Part shown: in pieces, positions 42,899 through 52,168 of the stretch
Layout: the number at the start of each line of letters is the position of its first letter
Position numbering within the stretch: the first letter of the stretch is position 1
Source: Clostridia bacterium
GTDB lineage: Bacteria; Bacillota_A; Clostridia; Oscillospirales; CAG-272
Length of the DNA: 64,000 nucleotides
Assembly: GCA_017632155.1 (NCBI GenBank)
Contig: JAGBRZ010000200.1
Span: forward strand, 62,001 to 126,000
Direction: 5' to 3'
Translations under genes and position numbers: made by a program
The notes under the pieces: generated by a model
The model's input: the letters and a program-made list of their open reading frames with translations, nothing else
The model's database searches: none
Told to the model about the DNA's origin: nothing

Positions 42899-43855
42899 AT
42901 GCACAATTATACAAAATGCGGTGTAATCGGTTGCGGTAACGTTGGTGCCACAACCGCTTACACCCTTATGATTTCGGGATTATTTACAGAAATAGTTCTT
43001 GTAGATATAGATACCGTCAAAGCATCTGGCGAAGCGGAAGACATCGCACACGGCATACCATTTAATGCGCCAAGCGATATTTATGCCGGGAATTACAATG
43101 ATTTATCCGATGCAGGTATAATCATCATAACGGCGGGAGTTTCGCAACGACAGGGAGAAACGAGGCTTGATCTTCTGCAACGAAATACAAAAGTTTTTTC
43201 AAGCATAATCGACAATCTGAAAAAGACGAATTTCGATGGTATCATTCTGGTTGTCACAAATCCTGTAGATATATTAACTTATATCACAATTGCTATGTCG
43301 GGATATGACAGTAAAAAAGTATTGGGATCCGGTACAGTTCTTGATACTGCTCGGTTAAAACAACTTATGGGCAACGAGCTACAGGTAGATCCAAGAAATA
43401 TTCACACCTTTATCATCGGCGAGCACGGTGACAGCGAACTTCCGGTCTGGAGCAGTGCAAACGTTTCGGGTATTGATATTTCTTCATTTTGTCACAAGTG
43501 TTCCGATAGTTGCAACGAGGAAATTTTCGAAGAAATCTTTGAAGATGTTCGTGATTCCGCGTACAGAATCATCAATGCTAAAGGCTCAACTTATTATGCC
43601 ATTGCAGAAGCCGTGCACAGAATCGTTGAAGCTATCGTTAGAGACGAGCGTGCTATACTTCCCGTTTCCGCGCTTCTTGAAGGACAATATGGTATAAACG
43701 GAATTTGCCTGGGTGTTCCTTGCGTTATCGGCAAAAACGGAATAGAAGAAATACTCGAAATACCGTTAAATGAAAACGAAAAAAACAGACTTCTTCGTTC
43801 TGCATCTACCCTTCATTCCACACTCGGTAATCTCGGTATAAATATATCAGTTTAA
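42899..43855 (+). CDS. ldh: L-lactate dehydrogenase
   Basis: 318 residues. The NAD-binding motif G-V-I-G-C-G-N-V-G-A-T is at the start. The specificity loop S-Q-R-Q-G-E-T-R-L has Gln at the lactate (not malate) position, and the catalytic His is in I-I-G-E-H-G-D-S. It reduces pyruvate to lactate, re-oxidising NADH in fermentation. It may be read through from glpK, 59 bases before, and ends in a strong terminator. Confidence 0.95.
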   Translation: MHNYTKCGVIGCGNVGATTAYTLMISGLFTEIVLVDIDTVKASGEAEDIAHGIPFNAPSDIYAGNYNDLSDAGIIIITAGVSQRQGETRLDLLQRNTKVFSSIIDNLKKTNFDGIILVVTNPVDILTYITIAMSGYDSKKVLGSGTVLDTARLKQLMGNELQVDPRNIHTFIIGEHGDSELPVWSSANVSGIDISSFCHKCSDSCNEEIFEEIFEDVRDSAYRIINAKGSTYYAIAEAVHRIVEAIVRDERAILPVSALLEGQYGINGICLGVPCVIGKNGIEEILEIPLNENEKNRLLRSASTLHSTLGNLGINISV

Positions 43856-43857
43856 AA

Positions 43858-43896
43858 AAGACCTCGTGCGTGTATTAGCCACACGCACGAGGTCTT
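43858..43896. terminator. Bidirectional terminator between ldh and dxs
   Basis: A 16-base-pair stem (AAGACCTCGTGCGTGT and its complement) encloses a seven-base loop, ATTAGCC. The left flank AAAAAA gives T residues for the minus-strand dxs transcript, and the right flank TCTAATTATTT serves ldh. Confidence 0.88.
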
Positions 43897-43900
43897 CTAA

Positions 43901-45796
43901 TTATTTATATGCCTCGATCATTTCAATAATTGCATCTGCAACAGTCGAAGAGTCAACTCCGGCAGATTGCCAAACATTTTCACCCTTTTCGGGGATAGCA
44001 AAATTATCGTCAACGGCAATTATCTTATGTCTTGCTCTCGTTAATATTTTACGGCGACGAAGCTCAAACGAAAGGTTCATACCGAAGCCACCCGATAGTA
44101 TCTCTTCTTCAAGAAATACTATGTTTTTTACCGTGTAGGGCAACAGTTCGGAAATAATATCTGCCAAAGCATCGTAAGGCTTGATAAACTCACACAAAAG
44201 TATTGCGCAAGTAATTCCCGAATCCATAAGCTGTGCGGCAGCCTCAAGAGCTGTCGACGCCATTCTGCCATGAGTGATAATAACGTTGTCCGTTACATCG
44301 TTCAGCGCAAAGCTTCTGACAGAAATATCATCATAAACTTCGTTGCCGTAAAACGCAGATCTTACAATTTCATCCTCCACTGCATTTGGGTATCTGATTG
44401 CAGAAGGCTTACCGAGTGTAACAGCGCACTTAAAAGATCTTTCAAGAGCCTCATAAGTGGCGGGAGTAAATATCGTCATCTCGGGAATCGCAGATAGAAA
44501 TGACACATCAAATATTCCGTGGTGTGTTGCACCGTCGGAAGGATTCAGACCTGCTCTGTCGATGGCAAAAATTACAGGAAGATCTTGAAGGGCAACATCG
44601 TGCAGAATGTTATCGTAACCTCTCTGCAAGAAAGTAGAATAAATTGCACACACGGGAACCATATTTCCTGCCGCAAGTCCTGCGGCAAAAGTAACTGCGT
44701 GTTCCTCGGCTATACCGACGTCAAAGAATCTATCCGGCAGTTGCTTTTCAAATTCAGAAAGTCCTGTTCCGCGCCCCATAGCTGCTGTTATAGCACAAAT
44801 ACGTTCATCATCCGTCGCCGATTGAAGAATCGTTTTACCGAACGCCTGCGAAAATCCTCCTGCAGGCTCAGCATCCTTCGGTGCAACAGAATGATACTTA
44901 TCTGGACGTTCCTCTGCCGGAGCATAGCCTCTTCCCTTTTGGGTCTTAACATGCACAAGCACGCATTGATTGCATTTCTTTGCTTCAGCAAGCATATCTT
45001 CGAGTTCGCCTATATCATGACCATCAATCGGTCCAATATAGTAAAGACCAAGATTCTCGAAATAGTTTGAACCGTAAAGAATATTCTTGATACCTTTTTT
45101 GCACTTTACGATAAAGGAAACCAACGGTTTTCCGACAAAAGGGATTTTAGCCAAAAAGCTTCTGGTCGCCTCTTTGGTTTTGAAATATTTTGGACTTGTA
45201 CGAAGTTTCGAGAGAGTTTTAGCAACGCTGCCAATATTCTTTGAGATAGACATCTCATTTTCATTAAGAACAATGACAAGCTTAAGCCCCTCGGTTCTAT
45301 CGCAGTTGTTCAGCGCCTCATAGATCATGCCGCCGGTGAATGCTCCGTCACCAACAACAGCGACTGTGTAAGCATCCCCGCCCTTCAGCTTTTCTGCCTC
45401 TGCAATACCAAGTGCAGCAGAAATGGACGTCGAACTGTGTCCCGCGCCAAAAGGATCATACTCGCTTTCGGTTCTCTTAGTAAAACCTGAAAGTCCACCG
45501 GGGGTACGCAGAGAGTTGAACTCTTCTCTTCTTCCGGTTACTAATTTATGCACATAGCTTTGGTGCCCTACATCCCAGACTATTTTATCTTCGGGAGTAT
45601 TAAAAACTCTGTGAAGTGCAAGAGTCAGTTCTACGACACCAAGATTGGACGCCAAATGCCCGCCGCATTCATTTACATTTTGAATCAGATAATCTCTAAT
45701 TTCTTCAGCAAGTACCGCAGTATTTTCGCGGTCAAATTCGCGGAGATCACTTGGTGAATTAATTCCGCTCAAAAAAGTGTATTTATTATTTGTCAT
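43901..45796 (-). CDS. dxs: 1-deoxy-D-xylulose-5-phosphate synthase
   Basis: 631 residues. Thiamine-diphosphate binding is shown by V-G-D-G-A-F-T-G-G-M with E-A-L-N-N downstream. The DXS-specific F-G-A-G-H-S-S-T-S, H-V-K-T-Q-K-G-R-G-Y-A-P and D-R-A-G-L-N-P-S-D-G-A-T-H-H-G segments are present. It joins pyruvate and glyceraldehyde-3-phosphate in the first step of the MEP isoprenoid pathway. In many Clostridia dxs lies between ispA and tlyA; here it is displaced to an operon with an acyl-ACP thioesterase, 18 bases upstream. Confidence 0.97.
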   Translation of the reverse strand: MTNNKYTFLSGINSPSDLREFDRENTAVLAEEIRDYLIQNVNECGGHLASNLGVVELTLALHRVFNTPEDKIVWDVGHQSYVHKLVTGRREEFNSLRTPGGLSGFTKRTESEYDPFGAGHSSTSISAALGIAEAEKLKGGDAYTVAVVGDGAFTGGMIYEALNNCDRTEGLKLVIVLNENEMSISKNIGSVAKTLSKLRTSPKYFKTKEATRSFLAKIPFVGKPLVSFIVKCKKGIKNILYGSNYFENLGLYYIGPIDGHDIGELEDMLAEAKKCNQCVLVHVKTQKGRGYAPAEERPDKYHSVAPKDAEPAGGFSQAFGKTILQSATDDERICAITAAMGRGTGLSEFEKQLPDRFFDVGIAEEHAVTFAAGLAAGNMVPVCAIYSTFLQRGYDNILHDVALQDLPVIFAIDRAGLNPSDGATHHGIFDVSFLSAIPEMTIFTPATYEALERSFKCAVTLGKPSAIRYPNAVEDEIVRSAFYGNEVYDDISVRSFALNDVTDNVIITHGRMASTALEAAAQLMDSGITCAILLCEFIKPYDALADIISELLPYTVKNIVFLEEEILSGGFGMNLSFELRRRKILTRARHKIIAVDDNFAIPEKGENVWQSAGVDSSTVADAIIEMIEAYK

Positions 45797-45814
45797 GATC
45801 TTCCCAATAATTTA

Positions 45815-46573
45815 TTATGTCGTTTTATCAGTCACAAAAGTTAACTTTACGTCAAAAGAATTCTTGTCTGCGCCGAATTTTCTTCCACTGAAACATATAA
45901 CATCATCATTTTTGCAACATTTGATGATTTCAAATTCATCGCCTGCCAATAATTCGTAGTTGAACCAAACGTCAATACGCTTAAGATCGCCGAGTCGATC
46001 CCTTTCGGAATCTGTCATTGCATCATACACAAAATCACCATAGCGCGTATTATTGACGTGACCAACGCCATCGGTCATACTGGGGCGCACCCTTCGTGTT
46101 TCAACAACAGCAGAAGGCGAATTGATCTTCAATCTTCTTTCAAGACCTTCAAGAACGGGATTGTGAGATTCAAGATCAACCACAGCTAACTTATCTTTAT
46201 TCAAGCATATTTTTCTTGCTTCGGTTTCAAACAGAGTCGAAACAGTTGCACCAACAGCAACGACATCTCCGTTTTCATCTTTGAAATCAAAATCTCTTCG
46301 AAAGGAAGGAACTCTTCCTCCGGCGTGCCATGTTGTACCGATAATTTTCTCAGTAGGCTTAATTCTGCGACTTAGTTCTATAGAGGTAGATAGGAGAACC
46401 CATGAAATACCGTGATTTTCCATCAAATACTTCTCGCCTAACTGTAACTCGTCGAGATGTTCTTCTATCATTCCCATTATCATTCTTTGATATGCGGATA
46501 TTGTAAAATGACCGTTCGAATTATACATCGAAATGTCTACGTTGATATTATGTTTAAGGTTAAGCTCGTTCAT
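45815..46573 (-). CDS. Acyl-ACP thioesterase
   Basis: 252 residues of the double-hotdog Acyl-ACP thioesterase family (PF01643). The H-V-N-N-T-R-Y-G-D-F motif (near residue 175) is the hotdog active-site segment, and S-W-V-L-L-S-T-S-I-E-L and G-G-R-V-P-S-F-R-R-D-F fit the N-terminal domain. It releases free fatty acids from acyl carrier protein. A GGAGGC site and a good promoter precede it; dxs follows in the same operon. Chain-length preference is unknown. Confidence 0.92.
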   Translation of the reverse strand: MNELNLKHNINVDISMYNSNGHFTISAYQRMIMGMIEEHLDELQLGEKYLMENHGISWVLLSTSIELSRRIKPTEKIIGTTWHAGGRVPSFRRDFDFKDENGDVVAVGATVSTLFETEARKICLNKDKLAVVDLESHNPVLEGLERRLKINSPSAVVETRRVRPSMTDGVGHVNNTRYGDFVYDAMTDSERDRLGDLKRIDVWFNYELLAGDEFEIIKCCKNDDVICFSGRKFGADKNSFDVKLTFVTDKTT

Positions 46574-46598
46574 TTCAAGCCTCCGATTATTTTATTAA

Positions 46599-46627
46599 AT
46601 TATACTATAAATTTAAGAAAATTGCAA
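46599..46627 (-). promoter_or_regulatory. Promoter of the thioesterase-dxs operon
   Basis: On the minus strand, TTGCAA (46622-46627), 17 bases and TATAAT (46599-46604), within the shared ACTTGCAATT context. It is divergent from the promoter of the HAD gene. Confidence 0.8.
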
Positions 46628-46644
46628 GTATAAATAATTAATAC

Positions 46645-46673
46645 TTGAATTTTATGCTAAAATAGTATATAAT
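46645..46673 (+). promoter_or_regulatory. Promoter of the HAD phosphatase-sulfatase operon
   Basis: TTGAAT (46645-46650), 17 bases and TATAAT (46668-46673), 29 bases before the ATG. Confidence 0.75.
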
Positions 46674-46702
46674 AATAGCATAAAGGTATATGGAGATAAA
46701 TA

Positions 46703-47383
46703 ATGATTAAATTATGCATTTTCGACCTTGACGGTACTACAATCAATTCACTTGCTTCAATCGCTTATTTTGCTAATGAAACACTTAAAGAATTTGGACT
46801 TGAACCATTCGAGGTCGACGAATACAGACACCTTGCCGGCGGCGGCGCAAAAAAGCTTATGACGAACCTCATTAAAGCCAGAGGCGCAAATCCGGATCTG
46901 CTTGACAATATGGTCAGCGATTGGCTTGGAAGATACGAAAAGAACGCATTTTATCTGACTGAGCCATATGAAGGAATAACAGAGATGTTGCGTCAACTTA
47001 AGGCTATGGGAATAAAAACAGCAATCGTAACAAACAAGAGCCAAAGAGTCGCTACATCCATCATTAACGGCGCATTCGGGGCTCCGGGCGAATTGATCGA
47101 TATGGCAATTGCCGAGCATCCGGGAATGGTACTTAAACCCCGACCGGATGAATTAATAAACGTCGGAAGAGCCTATGGAATTTCGATGTCAGAAACTATG
47201 TATATCGGCGATCACGGAATTGATATGCAAACCGGCAAGAATGCAGGTGCATACGCTTGCGGTGTAACTTGGGGATTTCATACCAGAGAACATCTTTTAG
47301 CAGAGGGGGCGGACTTCATTGCCGACGCGCCGCTTCAAATCATTGAAATTATTAATAATGAACATAAGGAGAACAGCAAATGA
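46703..47383 (+). CDS. HAD-family phosphatase (Gph-like)
   Basis: 226 residues. Motif I is F-D-L-D-G-T at residues 6-11, motif II V-T-N-K-S, and motif III/IV K-P-R-P-D-E and Y-I-G-D-H-G-I-D. Gph-like members dephosphorylate phosphoglycolate or sugar phosphates. The stop overlaps the sulfatase start by four bases (ATGA), so it may process a sugar phosphate released by that pathway; specificity is not visible. Confidence 0.92.
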   Translation: MIKLCIFDLDGTTINSLASIAYFANETLKEFGLEPFEVDEYRHLAGGGAKKLMTNLIKARGANPDLLDNMVSDWLGRYEKNAFYLTEPYEGITEMLRQLKAMGIKTAIVTNKSQRVATSIINGAFGAPGELIDMAIAEHPGMVLKPRPDELINVGRAYGISMSETMYIGDHGIDMQTGKNAGAYACGVTWGFHTREHLLAEGADFIADAPLQIIEIINNEHKENSK

Positions 47384-48831
47384 AACGTAAAAACGTGCTG
47401 ATGATCTTCACAGACCAGCAAAGAGCGGATACCATTCACGCGCTTGGCAACGACAAAATCGTTACCCCGGCACTTGACAGTATTGCAAACGAAGCAGTAG
47501 TTTTCGACCGCTGCTATACCCCGTCTCCCGTATGCGTTCCCGCAAGACTTTGTATGAAGGCGGGTCAATACTGCGCAAGAACGGGAAATAACAACAATAA
47601 TCCTAACATAGCTTATGACGGAGAGGGATTCTACAAGCGCTTTACCGACGCGGGCTACAACACCTGTGCCATTGGTAAGATGCACAATTCCCCCGTACTT
47701 TATGACGGTATGGGATTCAGAAAGAGAATCTCCCAAGAGGAGCTTTCTCATCCCGATGATGATTACACAAATTTCATCTGTAATTCTCCCTACAAATACG
47801 TCTTCGACTATATGGGACAAAGATCGGATATGTATTACATACCCCAGATCTCACAGCTTCCCGCAGAAGTACATCCTACACAGTGGATAGGCGACAACTG
47901 CGTTGAGTTCATCAAGAACGCAGATACAAACGAGGAACCCATTTTCCTTGTGGCATCCTTCATTCATCCTCATCCTCCGTTTGCACCGCCTGCGCCATGG
48001 AATAAAATGTACCGCAAGAATGTTCGTGATCCATTTGTTCCCGAAGATCCCGATTCCTACGAGGATATGCTTCGAAACAAGTACACCTGCGACGCTCTTG
48101 GAATTTCTCCCAGACGCCTTGAGCTTCTCAATCAGTATTATTACGCTTGCATTTCCTTCGTTGACTATCAGATCGGCAGAATTATTGCCGAGCTGAAGGC
48201 AAAGGGTATATACGACGACACGATTATTATGTTCTCTTCCGACCACGGAGATATGATGGGTGACTACGCTTCTATGGGTAAGCGCACAATGCTCGATGCT
48301 GCGGCAAGAATCCCCTTCCTTCTTAAGATTCCGGGCAAGGAGCACGAAATAAGAGTCGATCCCGCTTCTCTTGTTGATGTTGCACCTACACTTCTTTCGG
48401 CGTGCGGTATTGATTACGATCCCGCGGACTTTGACGGTGTAAACCTTATGACTGATTCGCACGACTTTGTATATTCGCAATACGGAAACGGAACTATCGG
48501 CATTTATATGGTAGCATCCGGCGAAGACAAGCTTGTTTACTCAGCGGTCGGAAACAGATATTTTTACTTTGACTCCTTCCCGGATGCAGTTGATAAGTAT
48601 GACGAAAACAATGAAAGAGTTATGTATCTCAAGCAGAAGCTCGACGATTACATTGCATGCGATGTTTGCACCGAGATCGAGACTGAACCCAAAGAAAGCC
48701 CTGCAAGACAGCCTAAATATTCCTTCTATCCTCCGCTTAATGACCATATCAGAAGAATGGACGAGGAAAAAGGCAGAATGCCCGAAGGATATGACATCGT
48801 AGTCGGCTCCAAGCAGACCGATTTTTGGTGA
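47380..48831 (+). CDS. Cys-type sulfatase (family S1)
   Basis: 483 residues of the alkaline-phosphatase superfamily. The nucleophile site is C-V-P-A-R (Cys52 to Arg56), the Cys-type that an anaerobic sulfatase-maturating enzyme turns to formylglycine. Metal ligands lie in I-F-T-D-Q-Q and S-S-D-H-G-D-M-M-G-D. No signal peptide is seen, so the enzyme works inside the cell, on imported sulfated sugars or small sulfate esters. No maturase is in the window. AGGAG precedes the ATG. Confidence 0.92.
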   Translation: MKRKNVLMIFTDQQRADTIHALGNDKIVTPALDSIANEAVVFDRCYTPSPVCVPARLCMKAGQYCARTGNNNNNPNIAYDGEGFYKRFTDAGYNTCAIGKMHNSPVLYDGMGFRKRISQEELSHPDDDYTNFICNSPYKYVFDYMGQRSDMYYIPQISQLPAEVHPTQWIGDNCVEFIKNADTNEEPIFLVASFIHPHPPFAPPAPWNKMYRKNVRDPFVPEDPDSYEDMLRNKYTCDALGISPRRLELLNQYYYACISFVDYQIGRIIAELKAKGIYDDTIIMFSSDHGDMMGDYASMGKRTMLDAAARIPFLLKIPGKEHEIRVDPASLVDVAPTLLSACGIDYDPADFDGVNLMTDSHDFVYSQYGNGTIGIYMVASGEDKLVYSAVGNRYFYFDSFPDAVDKYDENNERVMYLKQKLDDYIACDVCTEIETEPKESPARQPKYSFYPPLNDHIRRMDEEKGRMPEGYDIVVGSKQTDFW

Positions 48832-48854
48832 GCCATTTAAAAATAAATACATAA

Positions 48855-48890
48855 AAAACTACCGACAGATCACCGTCTGTCGGTAGTTTT
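48855..48890. terminator. Bidirectional terminator between the sulfatase and fhs
   Basis: A 15-base-pair stem (AAAACTACCGACAGA with its complement) around a TCACCG loop, flanked by T-runs on both strands. Confidence 0.88.
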
Positions 48891-48903
48891 CTGTTATAAG
48901 GTA

Positions 48904-50577
48904 TCAGAAAAGACCGCTGATCTTTCCGGTTTCGTCAACGTCGATGCGTTCTGCCGCGGGAACCTTAGGAAGGCCGGGCATTGTCATAATATCGCCGGTG
49001 AGTGCAACAATAAATCCTGCGCCTGCGGAAAGTCTGAGGGCGCGAACCGTTACGGTAAATCCTTCGGGTGCGCCGATCTTTGTCATATCGTCTGAGAAGC
49101 TATACTGAGTCTTTGCCATACAGATGGGGAGATTGCCGTATCCGGCTGCAGTAAGTCTGTCTGCTTCTTTCTTCGCAGCTGCGGTAAGAATAGCGCCTTC
49201 GCCCCTGTAAACCTTACGAACGATTGCATTGATCTTATCTTCAATAGTACCTTCAAGTTCATAGCTGAAAGTAAAATCATTTTCTTCTTCACAAAGTTTT
49301 ACAACTTCGTTTGCAAGCTCAATAGCTCCGTTTCCGCCGTCTGCCCAAACGGTCGAAAGAACAGTTTTAACTCCGAGTTCAGAACACTTTTCCATAACAA
49401 GGTTAATCTCGGCATCGGTATCGGTCGGGAACTTATTTACAGCCACAACGCAAGGCAGATTATAAACTTCCTTGATGTTGGAAACGTGACGAAGAAGGTT
49501 AGGAATGCCCGCTTCAAGAGCTACGAGATTTTCCTCGCCGAGTGCTGTCTTGGGAAGTCCACCGTGCATCTTGAGCGCACGAATGGTTGCAACCATAACA
49601 ACAGCGTCGGGCTTAAGACCGGCATATCGGCACTTGATATCAAGGAACTTCTCTGCTCCAAGGTCTGCTCCGAAACCTGCCTCGGTAACACAATACTCGC
49701 CAAGTCGAAGTGCCATCTTTGTTGCGGTTACTGTATTACAACCGTGTGCAATGTTAGCAAAAGGTCCGCCGTGAACAAGTGCAGGAGTGCCCTCAAGAGT
49801 CTGAACAAGGTTAGGACTCATGGCATCCTTCAGAAGAGCCGCCATTGCGCCAACAGCCTTAAGATCTCCTGCTGTTACGGGCTTGTCATCATAGGTGTAT
49901 CCCACAACAATTCGAGCAAGTCTTTCCTTGAGGTCGGTAATCGAGTTTGCAAGGCAGAATACCGCCATAATCTCAGATGCTACGGTAATATCATATCCGT
50001 CCTCACGCGGAACACCGTTGACCTTGCTTCCAAGGCCGTTTACAATGGCACGGAGCTGACGGTCATTCATATCAACGCAACGCTTCCAAGTGATCTTTCT
50101 GGGATCGATGTTGAGAGCATTGCCCTGATAGATGTGGTTATCAAGCATAGCAGCAAGAAGGTTGTTTGCCGCGCCGATTGCGTGGAAATCTCCCGTAAAA
50201 TGGAGATTGATATCTTCCATAGGTACAACCTGAGCATATCCGCCGCCTGCCGCTCCACCCTTGATTCCAAAAACGGGGCCAAGAGAGGGCTCACGAAGCG
50301 CTGCAATAGACTTTTTACCTATCTTACGAAGTCCATCAGCAAGTCCAATCGAGGTGGTTGTCTTTCCTTCGCCGGCAGGAGTGGGGGTTATAGCTGTAAC
50401 GAGAACAAGCTTGCCGTTCTTTTCGGGAGTATCTGCAAGAAGATTTCTGTCTATCTTTGCCTTATACTTTCCGTATTGATCGAGATACTTTTCGTCAATT
50501 CCGGCAGTTTGAGCAATTTCTGTTATAGGACGCAGTATAGTTTGCTGAGCTATTTCAATATCGGTTAAGTATGCCAT
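48904..50577 (-). CDS. fhs: Formate-tetrahydrofolate ligase
   Basis: 557 residues, the normal size. The P-loop [12 protein letters not shown] is at about residues 66-77, and conserved [18 protein letters not shown] and the terminal P-G-L-P-K-V-P-A-A segments are present. It activates formate to 10-formyl-THF for purines and one-carbon metabolism, or for acetogenesis in acetogens. AGGAGAAG precedes ATG 50577. It is the last gene of the long nusB array, after a sulfatase; an own promoter was not found. Confidence 0.97.
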   Translation of the reverse strand: MAYLTDIEIAQQTILRPITEIAQTAGIDEKYLDQYGKYKAKIDRNLLADTPEKNGKLVLVTAITPTPAGEGKTTTSIGLADGLRKIGKKSIAALREPSLGPVFGIKGGAAGGGYAQVVPMEDINLHFTGDFHAIGAANNLLAAMLDNHIYQGNALNIDPRKITWKRCVDMNDRQLRAIVNGLGSKVNGVPREDGYDITVASEIMAVFCLANSITDLKERLARIVVGYTYDDKPVTAGDLKAVGAMAALLKDAMSPNLVQTLEGTPALVHGGPFANIAHGCNTVTATKMALRLGEYCVTEAGFGADLGAEKFLDIKCRYAGLKPDAVVMVATIRALKMHGGLPKTALGEENLVALEAGIPNLLRHVSNIKEVYNLPCVVAVNKFPTDTDAEINLVMEKCSELGVKTVLSTVWADGGNGAIELANEVVKLCEEENDFTFSYELEGTIEDKINAIVRKVYRGEGAILTAAAKKEADRLTAAGYGNLPICMAKTQYSFSDDMTKIGAPEGFTVTVRALRLSAGAGFIVALTGDIMTMPGLPKVPAAERIDVDETGKISGLF

Positions 50578-50605
50578 ATTTCTTCTCCTTAAATTTTAAG
50601 AATAA

Positions 50606-52144
50606 TTATACTTTGCCGCCGAAACTGTGTCTGTCATACTGACCGCCACCTGTTACAGCTTCATTTTTACCGTCAAAATCTGGATTTACGTATTTAGAGA
50701 ACCAAACATCAAGTTCTGTTGTCATATCGGCAATGATACCGGTATAACAAGGATTATCATAAAGATTATTATATTCATCGGGATCGGCGTTGAGATCATA
50801 AAGCTCACAAGGACCGGGATAACGGAGCACAAGCTTATAATTCTTGTTTCGAATCATTCTGCAAGGGCCGTATTCATCGAACACTACGATATTTTCTGTT
50901 GCGCGCTCCTCGCTTCCTTCGAGAAGTGGCTTGAAGCTTGCACCGGGCTGCTCGGGATCGGGAATATTTTCAACACCTGCGATATCAAGAAGCGTCGGGA
51001 ACAAATCATAGTGACTAAGCATTTCTTCTGACACTCTTTGACCTTTAAATCTGCCCGGTGCTGCGATGATCGCAGGAACCTTAACAGAGGTATCATACAT
51101 ATTAACGGGTTTTGTACCGTTGCCCTTGCCCCAGATACCATGATGACCCATATTCATACCGTTATCTGCAGTAAAGATGATAACGGTGTTTTCAAGAATG
51201 CCCTCTTCCTCAAGTCTGTCGAGCAGTCTCCCTATATTCTCGTCCATAGCGCTGATAGCGGCATAGTAACCGATAAGGCTTTCTCTGCGGTGCTCCTGCC
51301 ATGTTTCGGGAATCGGAGGATAATTCATCTGAGAATATCTAATTCCGGGATGTGACTGCGAATTCCATTCCTCAAGTGTGATTTTTCCGAATCTCGTCCA
51401 ATTATGCGGGGGTAGATTCGGAGTCGAATCAAACGGACAATCCTTATACATATCGATATACTCTTTCTTATGATGCACAGCTGACCATGGTGAGTGGGGC
51501 GCTGTGTAGCTGACAGAAAGATAGAATGGCTTTTCCTTATCTCTTGTGTCAAGGAATTCAATTGCGTTATCAGTAATTACGTCTGTAACATACTTGTTTT
51601 CGAGCATATTGATCTTGCCGTCAACAAGCATCATAGGATAGAAATAGTTATCTCCACCCAAAGCTATTGTTTTCCAATAAGTGTAGCCTGCCTGAGGAGT
51701 AGCGCTATCACCTATGTGCCATTTACCTGAAAGAGCGCACTCATAACCGGCTTTGGCCATTTCTCCGGTAATCGTTCTGTGAGGAGCAAGATACTGAATT
51801 GGCGTATCACCTGTAATCTGGCTCTTTCCCCAAGCATAATACCAAGGCAAGCCTTCCTGTTCATAAGCCTTAAGCAGATCATCATTGATCTTATCGTCGG
51901 AAAGGTTACCCTTTGCAAGCCAATCGTGAACGCCGTGTGCAGAGGGCATCTTACCGCACATAATAGAAGCTCGCGCGGGTGAGCATACGGGGGAAGCGCA
52001 GAAGAAATTCTCAAATCTGACGCCCATATCAGCAAGTCTGTCAAGATTGGGAGTTTTCAATTCCTTGTTTCCCGCACATCCCATTGCCCAAGCACCGTGG
52101 TCATCAGAAAGAATAAAAAGAAAATTCGGTCTATTGTTTTTCAT
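50606..52144 (-). CDS. Second Cys-type sulfatase (arylsulfatase-like)
   Basis: 512 residues from the second of two adjacent ATGs (52144), better spaced from the GAGG site than 52147. The formylglycine site is C-S-P-A-R (residues 54-58). The metal site F-I-L-S-D-D-H-G and T-A-D-N-G-M-N-M-G-H-H-G are as in S1 sulfatases. It is clearly different from the one at 47380, so the pair is not a recent duplication. There is no signal peptide. It lies between a flippase gene and fhs. Its substrate is unknown. Confidence 0.92.
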   Translation of the reverse strand: MKNNRPNFLFILSDDHGAWAMGCAGNKELKTPNLDRLADMGVRFENFFCASPVCSPARASIMCGKMPSAHGVHDWLAKGNLSDDKINDDLLKAYEQEGLPWYYAWGKSQITGDTPIQYLAPHRTITGEMAKAGYECALSGKWHIGDSATPQAGYTYWKTIALGGDNYFYPMMLVDGKINMLENKYVTDVITDNAIEFLDTRDKEKPFYLSVSYTAPHSPWSAVHHKKEYIDMYKDCPFDSTPNLPPHNWTRFGKITLEEWNSQSHPGIRYSQMNYPPIPETWQEHRRESLIGYYAAISAMDENIGRLLDRLEEEGILENTVIIFTADNGMNMGHHGIWGKGNGTKPVNMYDTSVKVPAIIAAPGRFKGQRVSEEMLSHYDLFPTLLDIAGVENIPDPEQPGASFKPLLEGSEERATENIVVFDEYGPCRMIRNKNYKLVLRYPGPCELYDLNADPDEYNNLYDNPCYTGIIADMTTELDVWFSKYVNPDFDGKNEAVTGGGQYDRHSFGGKV

Positions 52145-52168
52145 CATTAACCTCGTATTGTTTCGAAA

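Noticed and set aside
49486..50568. 360-codon open frame opposite fhs
   Set aside because: Antisense shadow of fhs; composition is that of a reversed coding strand and no motif is seen.
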